64,000 nt of DNA from Raineya sp964654605 (GTDB lineage Bacteria; Bacteroidota; Bacteroidia; Cytophagales; Thermonemataceae): the NCBI GenBank assembly GCA_964654605.1, contig CAZZLW010000052.1, positions 35,081 to 99,080 on the forward strand. The letters run 5' to 3'. The notes beneath the pieces were generated by a model. That model was not told the DNA's origin and searched no databases. It saw nothing but the letters and a program-made list of their open reading frames with translations. Shown here piece by piece: positions 52,072-60,585 of the stretch. A program made the position numbers and the translations under genes. Positions within the stretch are counted from its first letter, which is position 1, and each line of letters begins with the position of its first letter.

Positions 52072-54117
52072 ATGCAAAGAAAACTACTATCTACTATCAT
52101 AATTTTTTTACTTGTGTTTTTTCAAGTAAATGCCCAAGGCAACTTTGCCCGATTGAAGTTAGAAGCGGTCAGACAAGCACCTAATCTTATTATCAGAGAT
52201 ACTGATACTGATGGCAGTGGAAACTTGTATGTTACGGGTTTTTTTAGTGGTACGGTATCTATTCCTACCTCACCAACTACTACCGATTTAGTTTCTGCTG
52301 GCGGAACAGATATTTTTGTAATGAAAATAAACCCTTCGGGAAATATTGAGTGGGCTTTTAGGATTGGTGCTGGCTCTGATGATAGAGTCAATGCTATCAA
52401 AGTAGATAAAATGAATAACCGTCTCATCGTAGCAGGGCATTTTGCGGGGAACGGAGTAGCGGTATCAGTAGGAGGTTCTTTGACAATAGGTTCTTATTTA
52501 CCAACAGATACAGATGCATTTTTTGTAGCCTACGATTTGAGCAAAGGTTTCAACGATACTGCATTTGCTATTGCCGCCAAAGTAATTGGTGGGGCAAATT
52601 TTCAGACGCTCTACGCTTTGGAGGTAGATAATGGCGGGAGAGTATATGTAGGAGGGTATTATGAGGGAACTTGTGTAGTAGAAACCTTACCGAGCCCTAT
52701 TACTTTACCCTCTTCGGGTACAGGTTATGAAGGGTGGCTGGCTTGCTATGTATTAAATCCTATTGCAAGCCTTTTTGAGCATCAATGGTCAGCTCGTGTT
52801 GGAGCAATGAATGCCAACGACAATGTCTATGATATTTCTGTTGATGCAGGTTTTTGCTATGTAGTAGGTTATGCCACGAATGGTGCAACCATTAGTGGTT
52901 TTATGACTATACTTACGGCAAGTTCTTCGGGAAATGCTTTTTTAACCAAACTAAATGCCTCTAATGGAAGCGTTTTGGACTTTGTAAATATTGCAGAGGG
53001 TTCAGAAGGCTCTGATGCTCTGGCTGTAAAAGCCGATAATGACGTGGTTGTTGTTGCGGGTACTTTTGGAGGAGCGTCAGATTTTAATCCTTCTCCTACC
53101 ACTACCGATTTGGCTTCGGCAGGGGGGCGTGATGTGTTTGTGGCTAAATACAGGGCTTCGTCTATTGCAAATCTTTTGTGGGTAGCTCGTGTGGGTGGAG
53201 CAAGCACCTCTACCTCTACTTGGGACGAATTGGGTAGTTTGGCATTACATAATGGAGATGTAATGCTTTCGGTATCGCATTTGGGCAATGCTACGTTCAA
53301 TCGTAAGTTTGGTGGAAGTGTAAGCGGAATATCTAATATTACAGGGAATAACTTTGACGGCACTTTGCTCAAACTATCAGGGGAAAGAGGCGATTTGCTT
53401 TGGTATCATACTCTTTCAGGAAGTGGAGAGGATAGGTTAAGGTCTGTAGCTGTTTTTAATGATAATGAAGATTGGTTTCTTTGGACGGCAGGAAACTTTC
53501 AAAATGTAGTAGATTTTGATTTTGAACCTAATAACGCTAATACTTTGAACGGAAATACAGGAGCAAATTTTTATGCCTTGTATCGTTTCAAGTTGCCGCA
53601 AGCAGTTGATTTGCCTACTTTGGTAACAAATACTCTTCCTGATGGTAGAATACAACTTTCTGCTCAAACTGATGTTTCTTTGCCCGAAGTGATATTTGTT
53701 TCCTCAAATACCCGAGTAGCTCAAATAGATAATGCCAACATTCTTACCATTATTCCAACTTTTGAAGAAGACGAAGCACTGATTCGGGCTTTTCATTTGG
53801 GAAATCATTTGTATTTGCCCACTGATACTGTGGTAGTAATGAAAGTAAGTAGCCACGCCATTATCAATCATTTACCAGAAGATTGGGAAAAGCAAATTAG
53901 TATTTCGCCCAATCCTGCTACGGATTATTTTGTTTTAGACAATAAAAATTCTGCTATTGTTGTGCAAAGCATTGAAATTTTTGATACTTTTGGCAAAAAA
54001 GTTACTTCTTTATTACACGATACCCGGTATCCTATCAATGATTTGAGCAAAGGAATTTATTACTTGCATATCCATACGAATAAAGGAGTAATCAGGCGGA
54101 AAATCGTCAAAATCTAA
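52072..54117 (+). CDS. Secreted beta-propeller-type protein with T9SS sorting tail
   Basis: 681 residues from the ATG at 52072. A signal peptide (MQRKLLSTIIIFLLVFFQVNAQG) is followed by repeats of roughly 50-60 residues with the pattern D-x-x-(G)-x-x-(Y/V)-V-(T/A)-G-x-(F/Y) and TDLxSAGGxDxFV, which resemble SBBP-type beta-propeller blades. The C-terminal ~75 residues (ISISPNPATDYFVLDNKN ... GIYYLHIHTNKGVIRRKIVK) are a type A T9SS sorting domain. The protein should cross the outer membrane by T9SS and be anchored or released at the surface. Confidence 0.9.
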   Translation: MQRKLLSTIIIFLLVFFQVNAQGNFARLKLEAVRQAPNLIIRDTDTDGSGNLYVTGFFSGTVSIPTSPTTTDLVSAGGTDIFVMKINPSGNIEWAFRIGAGSDDRVNAIKVDKMNNRLIVAGHFAGNGVAVSVGGSLTIGSYLPTDTDAFFVAYDLSKGFNDTAFAIAAKVIGGANFQTLYALEVDNGGRVYVGGYYEGTCVVETLPSPITLPSSGTGYEGWLACYVLNPIASLFEHQWSARVGAMNANDNVYDISVDAGFCYVVGYATNGATISGFMTILTASSSGNAFLTKLNASNGSVLDFVNIAEGSEGSDALAVKADNDVVVVAGTFGGASDFNPSPTTTDLASAGGRDVFVAKYRASSIANLLWVARVGGASTSTSTWDELGSLALHNGDVMLSVSHLGNATFNRKFGGSVSGISNITGNNFDGTLLKLSGERGDLLWYHTLSGSGEDRLRSVAVFNDNEDWFLWTAGNFQNVVDFDFEPNNANTLNGNTGANFYALYRFKLPQAVDLPTLVTNTLPDGRIQLSAQTDVSLPEVIFVSSNTRVAQIDNANILTIIPTFEEDEALIRAFHLGNHLYLPTDTVVVMKVSSHAIINHLPEDWEKQISISPNPATDYFVLDNKNSAIVVQSIEIFDTFGKKVTSLLHDTRYPINDLSKGIYYLHIHTNKGVIRRKIVKI

Positions 54118-54132
54118 AATGGAGGACACATT

Positions 54133-54927
54133 ATGCGTTACAAGTTTTTATTATTCATTTTTTGGAGTATATGGCAGGTGGGGGCTTTTGCCCAAGTAGC
54201 CCCTTCTTTGAAGCAAGAGCCTATCAAGCTACTCCGAGAACAGAAAAAAATTGTTATTCCCTATCGTATTAGCGATAATAGCGATTTTAAGTACGAGTAT
54301 GATGTGAAAGTTTTTGTTTCACAAGATAGTGGAAAAACTTACAAAGAATTGGAAAAAATCAAAGGGCATTATGGTAAAGATATTTTAGCAGGAGAAAAGC
54401 AAATATGGTGGTTTTATGAAGAAGAAAACCCTGATTTTGATGGCTTGAACCTCAAAGTAAAGGTAAAAGCCGATTACAAACCCAGTGTATTCAATCTGAT
54501 GAACGCCCAAGCAATGAAATATTCGGCTTTTTTGCCCGGGCTGGGTCAGAATAAAGTAAAGTATCCCGGAACTTGGAAAAATCGTTGGATACTTACTTCC
54601 GTAGCTGTTTATGGTTTAATTGGCGGAAGTATATGGATGAACATCAAGGCTCACGAAACCTATGATAAATATCTGGCGGCTCAGACGCGTAGCGAAGCCC
54701 AAAATTTATTTTCCGAAGCAAAAAGACAAGAATTGCTCTCGTATGGTATGGCTTTTGCTTCTGCTGTAGTATGGGCTACCGATATTGTTTTGGTTGGCAC
54801 GAGGGGTACGAAAAATGCTATTGAAAAAAAGCGTATCCTGAAAAAGAACCAAGAAAAAGATGCTGAAATAGGAATTGGCGTTAATCAGACTTTTTATCCG
54901 CAGTTGCATTTTCAACTAAAATTCTAA
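54133..54927 (+). CDS. Exported membrane-associated protein with PGLGQ motif (DUF5683-like)
   Basis: 264 residues. The signal peptide ends near GAFAQ. A beta-rich N-terminal part (about 25-130) includes KVFVSQDSGKTYKELEKI. The C-terminal part has SAFLPGLGQNKVKYPG, the P-G-x-G-Q motif of DUF5683-type proteins, and two hydrophobic helices (about 155-175 and 195-220). It starts 15 bp after the T9SS cargo gene and is probably cotranscribed; a role in envelope or secretion is inference. Confidence 0.75.
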   Translation: MRYKFLLFIFWSIWQVGAFAQVAPSLKQEPIKLLREQKKIVIPYRISDNSDFKYEYDVKVFVSQDSGKTYKELEKIKGHYGKDILAGEKQIWWFYEEENPDFDGLNLKVKVKADYKPSVFNLMNAQAMKYSAFLPGLGQNKVKYPGTWKNRWILTSVAVYGLIGGSIWMNIKAHETYDKYLAAQTRSEAQNLFSEAKRQELLSYGMAFASAVVWATDIVLVGTRGTKNAIEKKRILKKNQEKDAEIGIGVNQTFYPQLHFQLKF

Positions 54928-54931
54928 AACT

Positions 54932-55702
54932 ATGAAAAAACTTTACTTTTTTACTTTTTTGCTTGTTTTGGGCTTATTTGCCCTGAATGCCTGCTCGCCC
55001 ATTGAGCGAGTCAATGCTTTGCGTATTACAGAAATCAATTTTATTGGTGATGGGCTTTCGCTGAGCATTTCAAGCGAGGTAATTGATACCGATAAGAAAA
55101 AAACTGCTTCGCAACACGGATTTTGTTGGGCTATTGGTGCTGTACCTGAACTCGGTATGTTAGGCGTAGATACCCTTCTGCTTGGTGAAAAAGCCAATGA
55201 AGACCAACTTTTTAGTGCGGTTATTGAAAGGCTACTACCAAGCACCGATTATTATTTTCGGGCTTTCTTGATAGTAGATGGAAATATCAAATATAGCTTA
55301 CCTCAAAAGGTTCGCACTCGCGATATTCGTCCCGAAGATGTAATCATTTCTATCACCAATTCTATCAATGCCAAAGATACAATTTACCTGAAAGGAATTG
55401 TTAATAAAGAAAGAATGGAATTCTTATTTCCTGTTACGGTTACGCAATATGGAACTTTGCTTGCTTCCGAACCAGATTCTACCAAAGGTATAAGTATCGT
55501 AGAAACTAACTTCGTTCCTGGGGGCATCAATCAGTTTTTACATAAGTATCCCAAAGTTAACGTACCTGCTCCGACCATTACTTTGCCTCAGCCTTTACAG
55601 GGAAGTTATTTTGCTTGGGCTTTTGTAGATTTTTATCTCAATAATAACCCTTCGCAAATACAACGCAGATATACACGTATGCTCATTTTGAGCAATAGAT
55701 AG
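54932..55702 (+). CDS. Lipoprotein with fibronectin-III-like strand pattern
   Basis: 256 residues. MKKLYFFTFLLVLGLFALNACSPI carries a lipobox (LNAC). The mature region contains TDKKKTASQHGFCWAIG and ERLLPSTDYYFRAFLIVDG, a pattern common in Bacteroidota fibronectin-type domains. The function is unknown. It lies 4 bp after the previous gene in a tight cluster downstream of a T9SS cargo gene. Confidence 0.76.
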   Translation: MKKLYFFTFLLVLGLFALNACSPIERVNALRITEINFIGDGLSLSISSEVIDTDKKKTASQHGFCWAIGAVPELGMLGVDTLLLGEKANEDQLFSAVIERLLPSTDYYFRAFLIVDGNIKYSLPQKVRTRDIRPEDVIISITNSINAKDTIYLKGIVNKERMEFLFPVTVTQYGTLLASEPDSTKGISIVETNFVPGGINQFLHKYPKVNVPAPTITLPQPLQGSYFAWAFVDFYLNNNPSQIQRRYTRMLILSNR

Positions 55703-55709
55703 TTTCGTT

Positions 55710-56102
55710 ATGACTTTACTTCAAATTTTACTGACAATACTATTACAAACAGAACCCCAAAAGTTGCTTGTACGTAAGTGGGAGCTACAAGAGGTGGTTA
55801 TGGGTAAAAATAAAATGATTATGCAGGCTGTACCCCATCGGCGTGGGGTGGTGCATATAGAGTTTTTTGAAAATGGAAAATGTGTAATCACTTCCCAACC
55901 CGCACAAGCCCCTCCCAAAGAAAATAAATGGAGCGTAGTACAGGACGAAAATGTTTGGTTTTTGCTTATTGAAGCCGAAAATGAGTTTGGAGGGAAAATC
56001 AAACAAAAATTCAAAATTGAAAAAATCTCTAAAAAAGAGTTAATTTTGAGCCTTGGTGAAAAAGATGATAAAGAAACCTATTCTTACAAGGCTGTAAAAT
56101 GA
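55710..56102 (+). CDS. Small lipocalin-like protein
   Basis: 130 residues. A short hydrophobic N-terminus (MTLLQILLTILLQTEP) may be a weak signal peptide. KLLVRKWELQEVVMGKNKM followed by beta strands (VHIEFFENGKCVITS, VWFLLIEAENEFG, KKELILSLGEKD) suggests a small beta-barrel similar to lipocalin-like domains of Bacteroidota. The function is unknown. The stop overlaps the rluA-family start by 4 bp (ATGA). Confidence 0.72.
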   Translation: MTLLQILLTILLQTEPQKLLVRKWELQEVVMGKNKMIMQAVPHRRGVVHIEFFENGKCVITSQPAQAPPKENKWSVVQDENVWFLLIEAENEFGGKIKQKFKIEKISKKELILSLGEKDDKETYSYKAVK

Positions 56103-56848
56103 AAACAGAACATACTCCCAAACTTCCTTTTGATGTAATTTACGAAGACAATCATTTGCTTATTGTCAATAAGCCCGCAGGTATGCTCGTACAACCCGAT
56201 GAAACGGGCGATAAGGCTCTTTTAGATTATGCCAAAGAGTACATCAAAAATAAATACGAAAAGCCGGGAGCGGTTTTTTTAGAGGCAGTTCATAGAATAG
56301 ACCGCCCCGTAAGTGGCTTGGTGGTGCTGGCTCGTACTTCCAAGGGCTTGGAGCGAATGAATGAACTATTCCGAGAGCGAAAAGTACAGAAGATTTATTG
56401 GGCAGTTACACGCCAAAAACCTCCTAAAAAACGTGATAAACTCACGCATTGGCTTTTGAAAGATGAGCAAAAAAATCTTGTAACGGCTTACGACTATCCT
56501 CACCCCAAAGCCCAAAAAGCTGAGTTACGCTACCGAACTTTGGGCTATCTGAATGGTTATACTTTGCTGGAAATAGAACTGCTAACAGGCAGGCCGCACC
56601 AAATTCGCACTCAACTTGCCAAGATTGGCTCACCGATACGAGGTGATGTCAAATATGGCTATCCCAGCCCCAACAAAGACCAAAGCATCAACCTACATTC
56701 TCGCCGTTTGTATTTCGAACACCCTATCAAAAAGGAAAAAATGGTTTGTGTAGCTCTCTTGCCGAATGAGCCTTTTTGGCAAGAATTTTTAAGCCTTGAT
56801 GATGAAAAAATCAAACCCGAAAATCTTGAATTTCGTTTTGAGGGGTAA
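56099..56848 (+). CDS. RluA-family pseudouridine synthase
   Basis: 249 residues. Family motifs are VIYEDNHLLIVNKPAGMLVQP, the catalytic Asp in VHRIDRPVSGLVVLAR, YWAVT, and ELLTGRPHQIRTQLAKIG, then LHSRRLYFEHP. It isomerises uridine in rRNA or tRNA; the target cannot be told. No S4 domain is present. It is coupled to the upstream small gene by a 4-bp overlap. Confidence 0.93.
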   Translation: MKTEHTPKLPFDVIYEDNHLLIVNKPAGMLVQPDETGDKALLDYAKEYIKNKYEKPGAVFLEAVHRIDRPVSGLVVLARTSKGLERMNELFRERKVQKIYWAVTRQKPPKKRDKLTHWLLKDEQKNLVTAYDYPHPKAQKAELRYRTLGYLNGYTLLEIELLTGRPHQIRTQLAKIGSPIRGDVKYGYPSPNKDQSINLHSRRLYFEHPIKKEKMVCVALLPNEPFWQEFLSLDDEKIKPENLEFRFEG

Positions 56849-56871
56849 TTTGCAAAAAAGTACCCAAAAAA

Positions 56872-56902
56872 TTTGACAGATATTCATTTTTTTGTACCTT
56901 TG
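56872..56902 (+). promoter_or_regulatory. Promoter of the small RNA gene
   Basis: TTTG (56872-56875), 19-bp spacer, TACCTTTG (56895-56902), an exact match to the Bacteroidota consensus. The start point would be at about 56907-56909. Confidence 0.78.
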
Positions 56903-56906
56903 CACT

Positions 56907-56990
56907 GCCCACGACCAGCTCCTGCTGAACTCCCCCAGGGTTGAAATACACAGCAAGGGTAGGTGGTTGAGCGGCGGTGGGTTTTTTTTT
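56907..56990 (+). ncRNA. ffs: Signal recognition particle RNA, small bacterial type
   Basis: A short intergenic RNA with a complete promoter and T9 terminator. It carries the SRP core: CTGCTGAACTCCCCCAGG on the 5' side and AGCAAGGGTAGG on the 3' side, the CCCCAGGG...AGCAAGGGTA arrangement of bacterial SRP RNA where Ffh binds. End helices are CCCAC/GTGGG (56908-56912 with 56977-56981) and GCTC/GAGC (56918-56921 with 56969-56972). The apical segment between CAGG and AGCA is 12 nt instead of 10 and includes GAAA, so the tip deviates from the standard GGAA tetraloop. It fits a transcript of about 80 nt that works with Ffh in membrane protein targeting. Confidence 0.8.
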
Positions 56991-57008
56991 CTTGTAAAGA
57001 GTGTTGTA

Positions 57009-57782
57009 ATGATAAAGCAAGCTACCATTCAACTGGCAAATCAACTCTTTACATTTGACCTTTCTCAACCTTACGATTTATCTATTCCGATTCAAGAAGG
57101 TAAGCAAAACCCAAATTGCTATTGGGCAGAACCGCCTTACTTTGAAACTATCCGAGCAGGTGATTTTGTGGGCAGTGTGGCTCTGGGAGGCTCTTGCAAT
57201 TATCAAAAAATTTCGCTTACCCCTCACGGAAACGGCACGCATACAGAATGTTATGGGCATATCTCTGCGGATAAAGCCACTATCAATGCTTTACACAAAA
57301 ACTTTTTTTCATTAGCCCAACTGATAAGCGTTTTGCCTCAAAGCCACAATGAGGATAAAATCATTTTTTGGGAGCAAATTGAGGCTCTTTTACCCCCAAA
57401 TATTCCCATTGAGGCTCTTATTATTCGCACTTTGCCCAATGATGAAACCAAGAAAACTCGTAATTACAACCAAAGCAATCCGCCTTACTTGCATAGCCTT
57501 GTAGGCGAAAAACTTGCAGAAAGAAATATTCAGCATTTGCTGGTAGATTTGCCTTCGGTAGATAGGGAAATAGACGGCGGAAGGCTTGCTATGCACAAAG
57601 CATTTTGGCAATACCCTCATTCGGTTCGCCAAAATGCCACTATTACAGAGCTGATTTTTGTAGAAAACTATATCCCTGACGGCACTTATCTGCTAAATTT
57701 GCAAATCATTAGTTTAGAAACCGATGCTTCGCCCAGCAAACCGCTTATTTACCCCCTTATACATTCAGATTTAAGAGGTTAG
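57009..57782 (+). CDS. Cyclase / kynurenine formamidase-like hydrolase
   Basis: 257 residues from the ATG at 57009, 19 bp after the SRP RNA T-tract. PYDLSIPI at the N-terminus and the metal motif LTPHGNGTHTECYGHI (H-x-G-T-H-x-E/D) are family hallmarks; later VDLPSVDREIDGGRLAMHKAFW and ITELIFVENYIPDGTYLLNL complete the pattern. Cyclase-family enzymes hydrolyse amides or esters, such as N-formylkynurenine; no kyn genes are near, so the substrate is unknown. Confidence 0.88.
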   Translation: MIKQATIQLANQLFTFDLSQPYDLSIPIQEGKQNPNCYWAEPPYFETIRAGDFVGSVALGGSCNYQKISLTPHGNGTHTECYGHISADKATINALHKNFFSLAQLISVLPQSHNEDKIIFWEQIEALLPPNIPIEALIIRTLPNDETKKTRNYNQSNPPYLHSLVGEKLAERNIQHLLVDLPSVDREIDGGRLAMHKAFWQYPHSVRQNATITELIFVENYIPDGTYLLNLQIISLETDASPSKPLIYPLIHSDLRG

Positions 57783-57824
57783 CAAGGTTTTCTTACCCAA
57801 AATCCAAGCCTAAAAATATAGAAG

Positions 57825-58586
57825 CTATTTTAAGCCTTTGACAAACTCTTTGATAGCGGGGTGTTCTAAATCTTCGGGGACATCAATGCAGTAGCTTTCA
57901 ATATCTGTAATGGCAATACGAATATTAAAGCCATTTTCCAGCCAACGCAATTGCTCCAACCCTTCGGCTTGTTCCAAATTGGAAGGCTCTAATTGCGTAA
58001 TTTTTTCTAAAACATCGCTCCGATAGGCATACATTCCGATATGCTTGTAGTAATCAAATTTTTGTAGCCATTCTTCTTGTGGTACTTGATGCAGGTAAGG
58101 AATAGGGTGTCTGCTGAAATAAACCGCTTCCATTTCGGCATCAAAAACAACTTTTACTTCGTTGGGGTCAAAAAGGGTCTCTTCATCATCAATTTTTTTG
58201 ATGAGGGTAGCAAGTTCTACGCCTTTCCTATCCAGAAGCACTTTGGCGAGGGTATCAATTTGCTCGGGCTGAATAAAAGGCTCATCGCCCTGAATATTCA
58301 TCACGTAATCAAAGCTACCTTCAATTTTTTGGAGAGCTTCAAAACAGCGGTCTGTACCGCTGGGGTGCTTGGTGGAGGTCATTATTGCCTGACCACCAAA
58401 ATCAAGGACGTGGTCGTAAATTTTTTTATGGTCGGTAGCTACAACAAGTTTAGAAAGCGAATTAGATTGTGCCGCTTGCTCATACACACGTTGAATCATA
58501 GATTTGCCCTTGATTTCGTGTAGAGCTTTGGCAGGGAAACGTGTGGAAGCATAGCGAGCAGGAATAATTCCGAGTATGGAAGTCAT
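57825..58586 (-). CDS. kdsB: CMP-Kdo synthetase
   Basis: 253 residues. Kdo cytidylyltransferase activates Kdo for the lipid A-core region. IIPARYASTRFPAKAL, VVATDHKKIYDHV, TSTKHPSGTDRCFEAL, NIQGDEPFI and KHIGMYAYR are diagnostic. I start at ATG 58586; a TTG lies three codons earlier. A perfect promoter sits 26-56 bp upstream. It converges on the cyclase gene. Confidence 0.97.
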   Translation of the reverse strand: MTSILGIIPARYASTRFPAKALHEIKGKSMIQRVYEQAAQSNSLSKLVVATDHKKIYDHVLDFGGQAIMTSTKHPSGTDRCFEALQKIEGSFDYVMNIQGDEPFIQPEQIDTLAKVLLDRKGVELATLIKKIDDEETLFDPNEVKVVFDAEMEAVYFSRHPIPYLHQVPQEEWLQKFDYYKHIGMYAYRSDVLEKITQLEPSNLEQAEGLEQLRWLENGFNIRIAITDIESYCIDVPEDLEHPAIKEFVKGLK

Positions 58587-58611
58587 ATACCACAAATAGT
58601 TGGTTTGGTTT

Positions 58612-58642
58612 CAAAGGTAAGCAAAAATGCCTTGTTTGCAAA
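58612..58642 (-). promoter_or_regulatory. Promoter of kdsB
   Basis: On the minus strand TTTG (58642-58639) is followed after 19 bp by TACCTTTG (58619-58612), a full consensus match. Confidence 0.72.
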
Positions 58643-58690
58643 ATTTTTAGGAAATTTTGGATTATTTCTGTTTTTCTAAAAGTTAGATAA

Positions 58691-59383
58691 TTAAGCCATT
58701 GCAATTGCCGCCACACTCACCGAAAGAGCTTCGGCTTCTAAAAGAGCTTTACCGCAGGCTTCTAATGTTGAGCCTGTGGTGATTACATCATCTACCAAAA
58801 GTATATGTTTGTTTCGGATAGTTTCGGGTTTTTGTACTTCAAAAACACGAGCTACATTTTCCCAACGTTCCCAGCGACTTTTTTTCGTTTGGGTTTGGGT
58901 GGCGGTGTTGCGAATAAGAGCGGAAGGCTCAAAATAGCTTTGCAAACCCGTAGCAAGTCCTTTACCGAAATATTCGCTTTGGTTGTAGCCTCTGATTTTA
59001 AGTTTTTTGGGGTGAAGTGGTACAGGTACAATAACATCAAAGGCAGTATTTAGATTGGAGTTCGCAAGTTCTGAGCTATACCATTCGCCCAACATTTGAG
59101 CCAGTTCGGGGTTGTTTTGATATTTGATTTGATGAAGCATTTTTTGAACTTTTCCCGATTTGGTAAATTTCAGAAAAGCAAGACCGAAACGAATAGGCAT
59201 TTTTCCGTAAAATTTTTGGCAAATAGGATTTTCTTGCGGATTGAGTTGATGAAAATGTGTGAAAGGCAAATTAGCTCGGCAGGCAGTACAAATTTTCTTT
59301 TCGCCTGAAAGTAAAATTCCCTGACAACTGGCACAGCAATCAGGGAAAAAAAGATTGAGAAAATCGGTACAAAGTGTTTTCAT
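58691..59383 (-). CDS. comF: ComF-family protein
   Basis: 230 residues. An N-terminal zinc-finger-like segment (FPDCCASCQGILLSGEKKICTAC) leads to a phosphoribosyltransferase domain with the PRPP-binding motif ILLVDDVITTGSTL near the C-terminus and VPVPLHPKKLKIRGYNQSE. ComF is needed for DNA uptake in naturally competent bacteria; a role here is inferred. The start overlaps the upstream coiled-coil gene by 4 bp (ATGA), so they are coupled. Confidence 0.93.
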   Translation of the reverse strand: MKTLCTDFLNLFFPDCCASCQGILLSGEKKICTACRANLPFTHFHQLNPQENPICQKFYGKMPIRFGLAFLKFTKSGKVQKMLHQIKYQNNPELAQMLGEWYSSELANSNLNTAFDVIVPVPLHPKKLKIRGYNQSEYFGKGLATGLQSYFEPSALIRNTATQTQTKKSRWERWENVARVFEVQKPETIRNKHILLVDDVITTGSTLEACGKALLEAEALSVSVAAIAMA

Positions 59384-60069
59384 TTATTTTCCAACTTTCC
59401 TAAACGCAATTGTTCGGAAGTCTGACGTAAAATGCGATACGTTTCGGCTTTATTAGCTTGTAAGAAAGCAACTTCATTCATTTCCGCCTTGAACTCATTT
59501 TGGGCTTTTTCCAATTCATCGCTGATGCGTTTTTCCATTTTATTGAGCCGAGCATATACTTCTTCTACTACGGCGTTGAGGTGGTTTTGGTCGTTGGAAA
59601 TAGCCTCATCAATTTCTTCGTAGAGTTTTTCTACTTTGTTTCGCAAATCTTTGGCATCTTTACCAATAATAAATTCTTTGATAGCTCCGAGTTTAGTCAT
59701 TTTCGCCTTGGTAGCCCCTGAAATACTATCCTCATCATTGATAGTGATGTATTCTTCTTGCCTGCGGAATTTTTCGGCTTCGGCGAGCAAACGAGGCAAG
59801 GCTTTGTAAATATCTTGCATTTGCAACTGCATTTGTCGGCGGTTTTCTTCAATGACGGTAGAAAAGAGCGACTTTACTTCTGCGAGTTGCTTTTCGTAGT
59901 CTTTTCGGTTTTCGGAAATGATAGACGTAAAAAGGTCTTTCATTCCTTGGAATTTTACTTCCAATTCTTGCCTATCGGGATTGATAACGGCTTCTTTGAA
60001 GCTATTTACCTCTTCGGTAGGAAAAACATCAGGTTTTTTGAAGCTATCGCTTTTGTTGATATCCTCCAT
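59380..60069 (-). CDS. Coiled-coil protein A with IKxxIxG motif
   Basis: 229 residues, helical and highly charged. The N-terminal ~100 residues are coiled coil (KEAVINPDRQELEVKFQGMK and following). A middle motif, LGAIKEFIIGKDAKDLRNKVEKL, precedes a second coiled coil (about 145-225). A closely similar motif, LEEIKRIIFGEEIRTYNGEIENL, occurs in the neighbouring coiled-coil gene. I recall a similar (L/I)-x-x-(L/I)-(L/I)-x-G-x-E motif in OmpA-type proteins, but the function is unknown. It starts 4 bp before the end of the previous gene on the strand and overlaps comF by 4 bp. Confidence 0.8.
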   Translation of the reverse strand: MEDINKSDSFKKPDVFPTEEVNSFKEAVINPDRQELEVKFQGMKDLFTSIISENRKDYEKQLAEVKSLFSTVIEENRRQMQLQMQDIYKALPRLLAEAEKFRRQEEYITINDEDSISGATKAKMTKLGAIKEFIIGKDAKDLRNKVEKLYEEIDEAISNDQNHLNAVVEEVYARLNKMEKRISDELEKAQNEFKAEMNEVAFLQANKAETYRILRQTSEQLRLGKLENK

Positions 60070-60073
60070 AGTT

Positions 60074-60409
60074 TTATTGAGCTAAAGTTTTAGAGATGTC
60101 CTCAAAGATATTACCCAAAGTGCTTTTGTAGATAGCATTGCGGCGGTGTTGTTCTAATTCGGCACGTAAGGCGTTTTGCGTAGCGATAATTTTTTCAATG
60201 AGGCGAGTTTCAACGGCTTCAATAGATTTGAGCAGTTCTATTTTTACTTCATCAACTTTTACGGAAATTTGGGTGCGGTAATTCTCAACGGTTTTGCGTA
60301 AATTTTCTATTTCGCCGTTGTAGGTGCGAATTTCCTCACCAAAAATAATTCGCTTGATTTCCTCTAATTTACTGCTTGATGAAGCGGAAGTATCGTTAAA
60401 ATTTTCCAT
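60074..60409 (-). CDS. Coiled-coil protein B with IKxxIxG motif
   Basis: 111 residues from the ATG at 60409. After a Ser-rich N-terminus (TSASSSSKLEE) the EIKRIIFGEEIRTYNGEIENL motif starts a long amphipathic helix to about residue 95 (EAVETRLIEKIIATQNALRAELEQ), then an acidic tail. It is shorter than its downstream neighbour but shares the motif. The two lie 4 bp apart and are followed by comF. An assembly or structural role is inferred from composition only. Confidence 0.78.
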   Translation of the reverse strand: MENFNDTSASSSSKLEEIKRIIFGEEIRTYNGEIENLRKTVENYRTQISVKVDEVKIELLKSIEAVETRLIEKIIATQNALRAELEQHRRNAIYKSTLGNIFEDISKTLAQ

Positions 60410-60490
60410 ACTTGTTTGATTTAATTGATTACTTGCCTGCAATAGTACGAAGGTTTGGCAAGTTACGAAAAAAAATGAAACAAAAAAAGT

Positions 60491-60552
60491 GTTTGCCAAA
60501 AAACTAAAAAAAATACCTTCAAAGAATGAAGGTAAATGTTTTTTTGGCAAAC
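60491..60552 (-). terminator. Nested inverted repeats forming the terminator of the 60586 gene
   Basis: The inner hairpin, TACCTTCA (60514-60521) with TGAAGGTA (60527-60534), is followed by eight T on the minus strand. Outer arms GTTTGCCAAAAAAC (60491-60504) and GTTTTTTTGGCAAAC (60538-60552) extend it. Confidence 0.82.
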
Positions 60553-60585
60553 CCAAAATTGAGCCACAAGGCAAAATGTTTTGAT

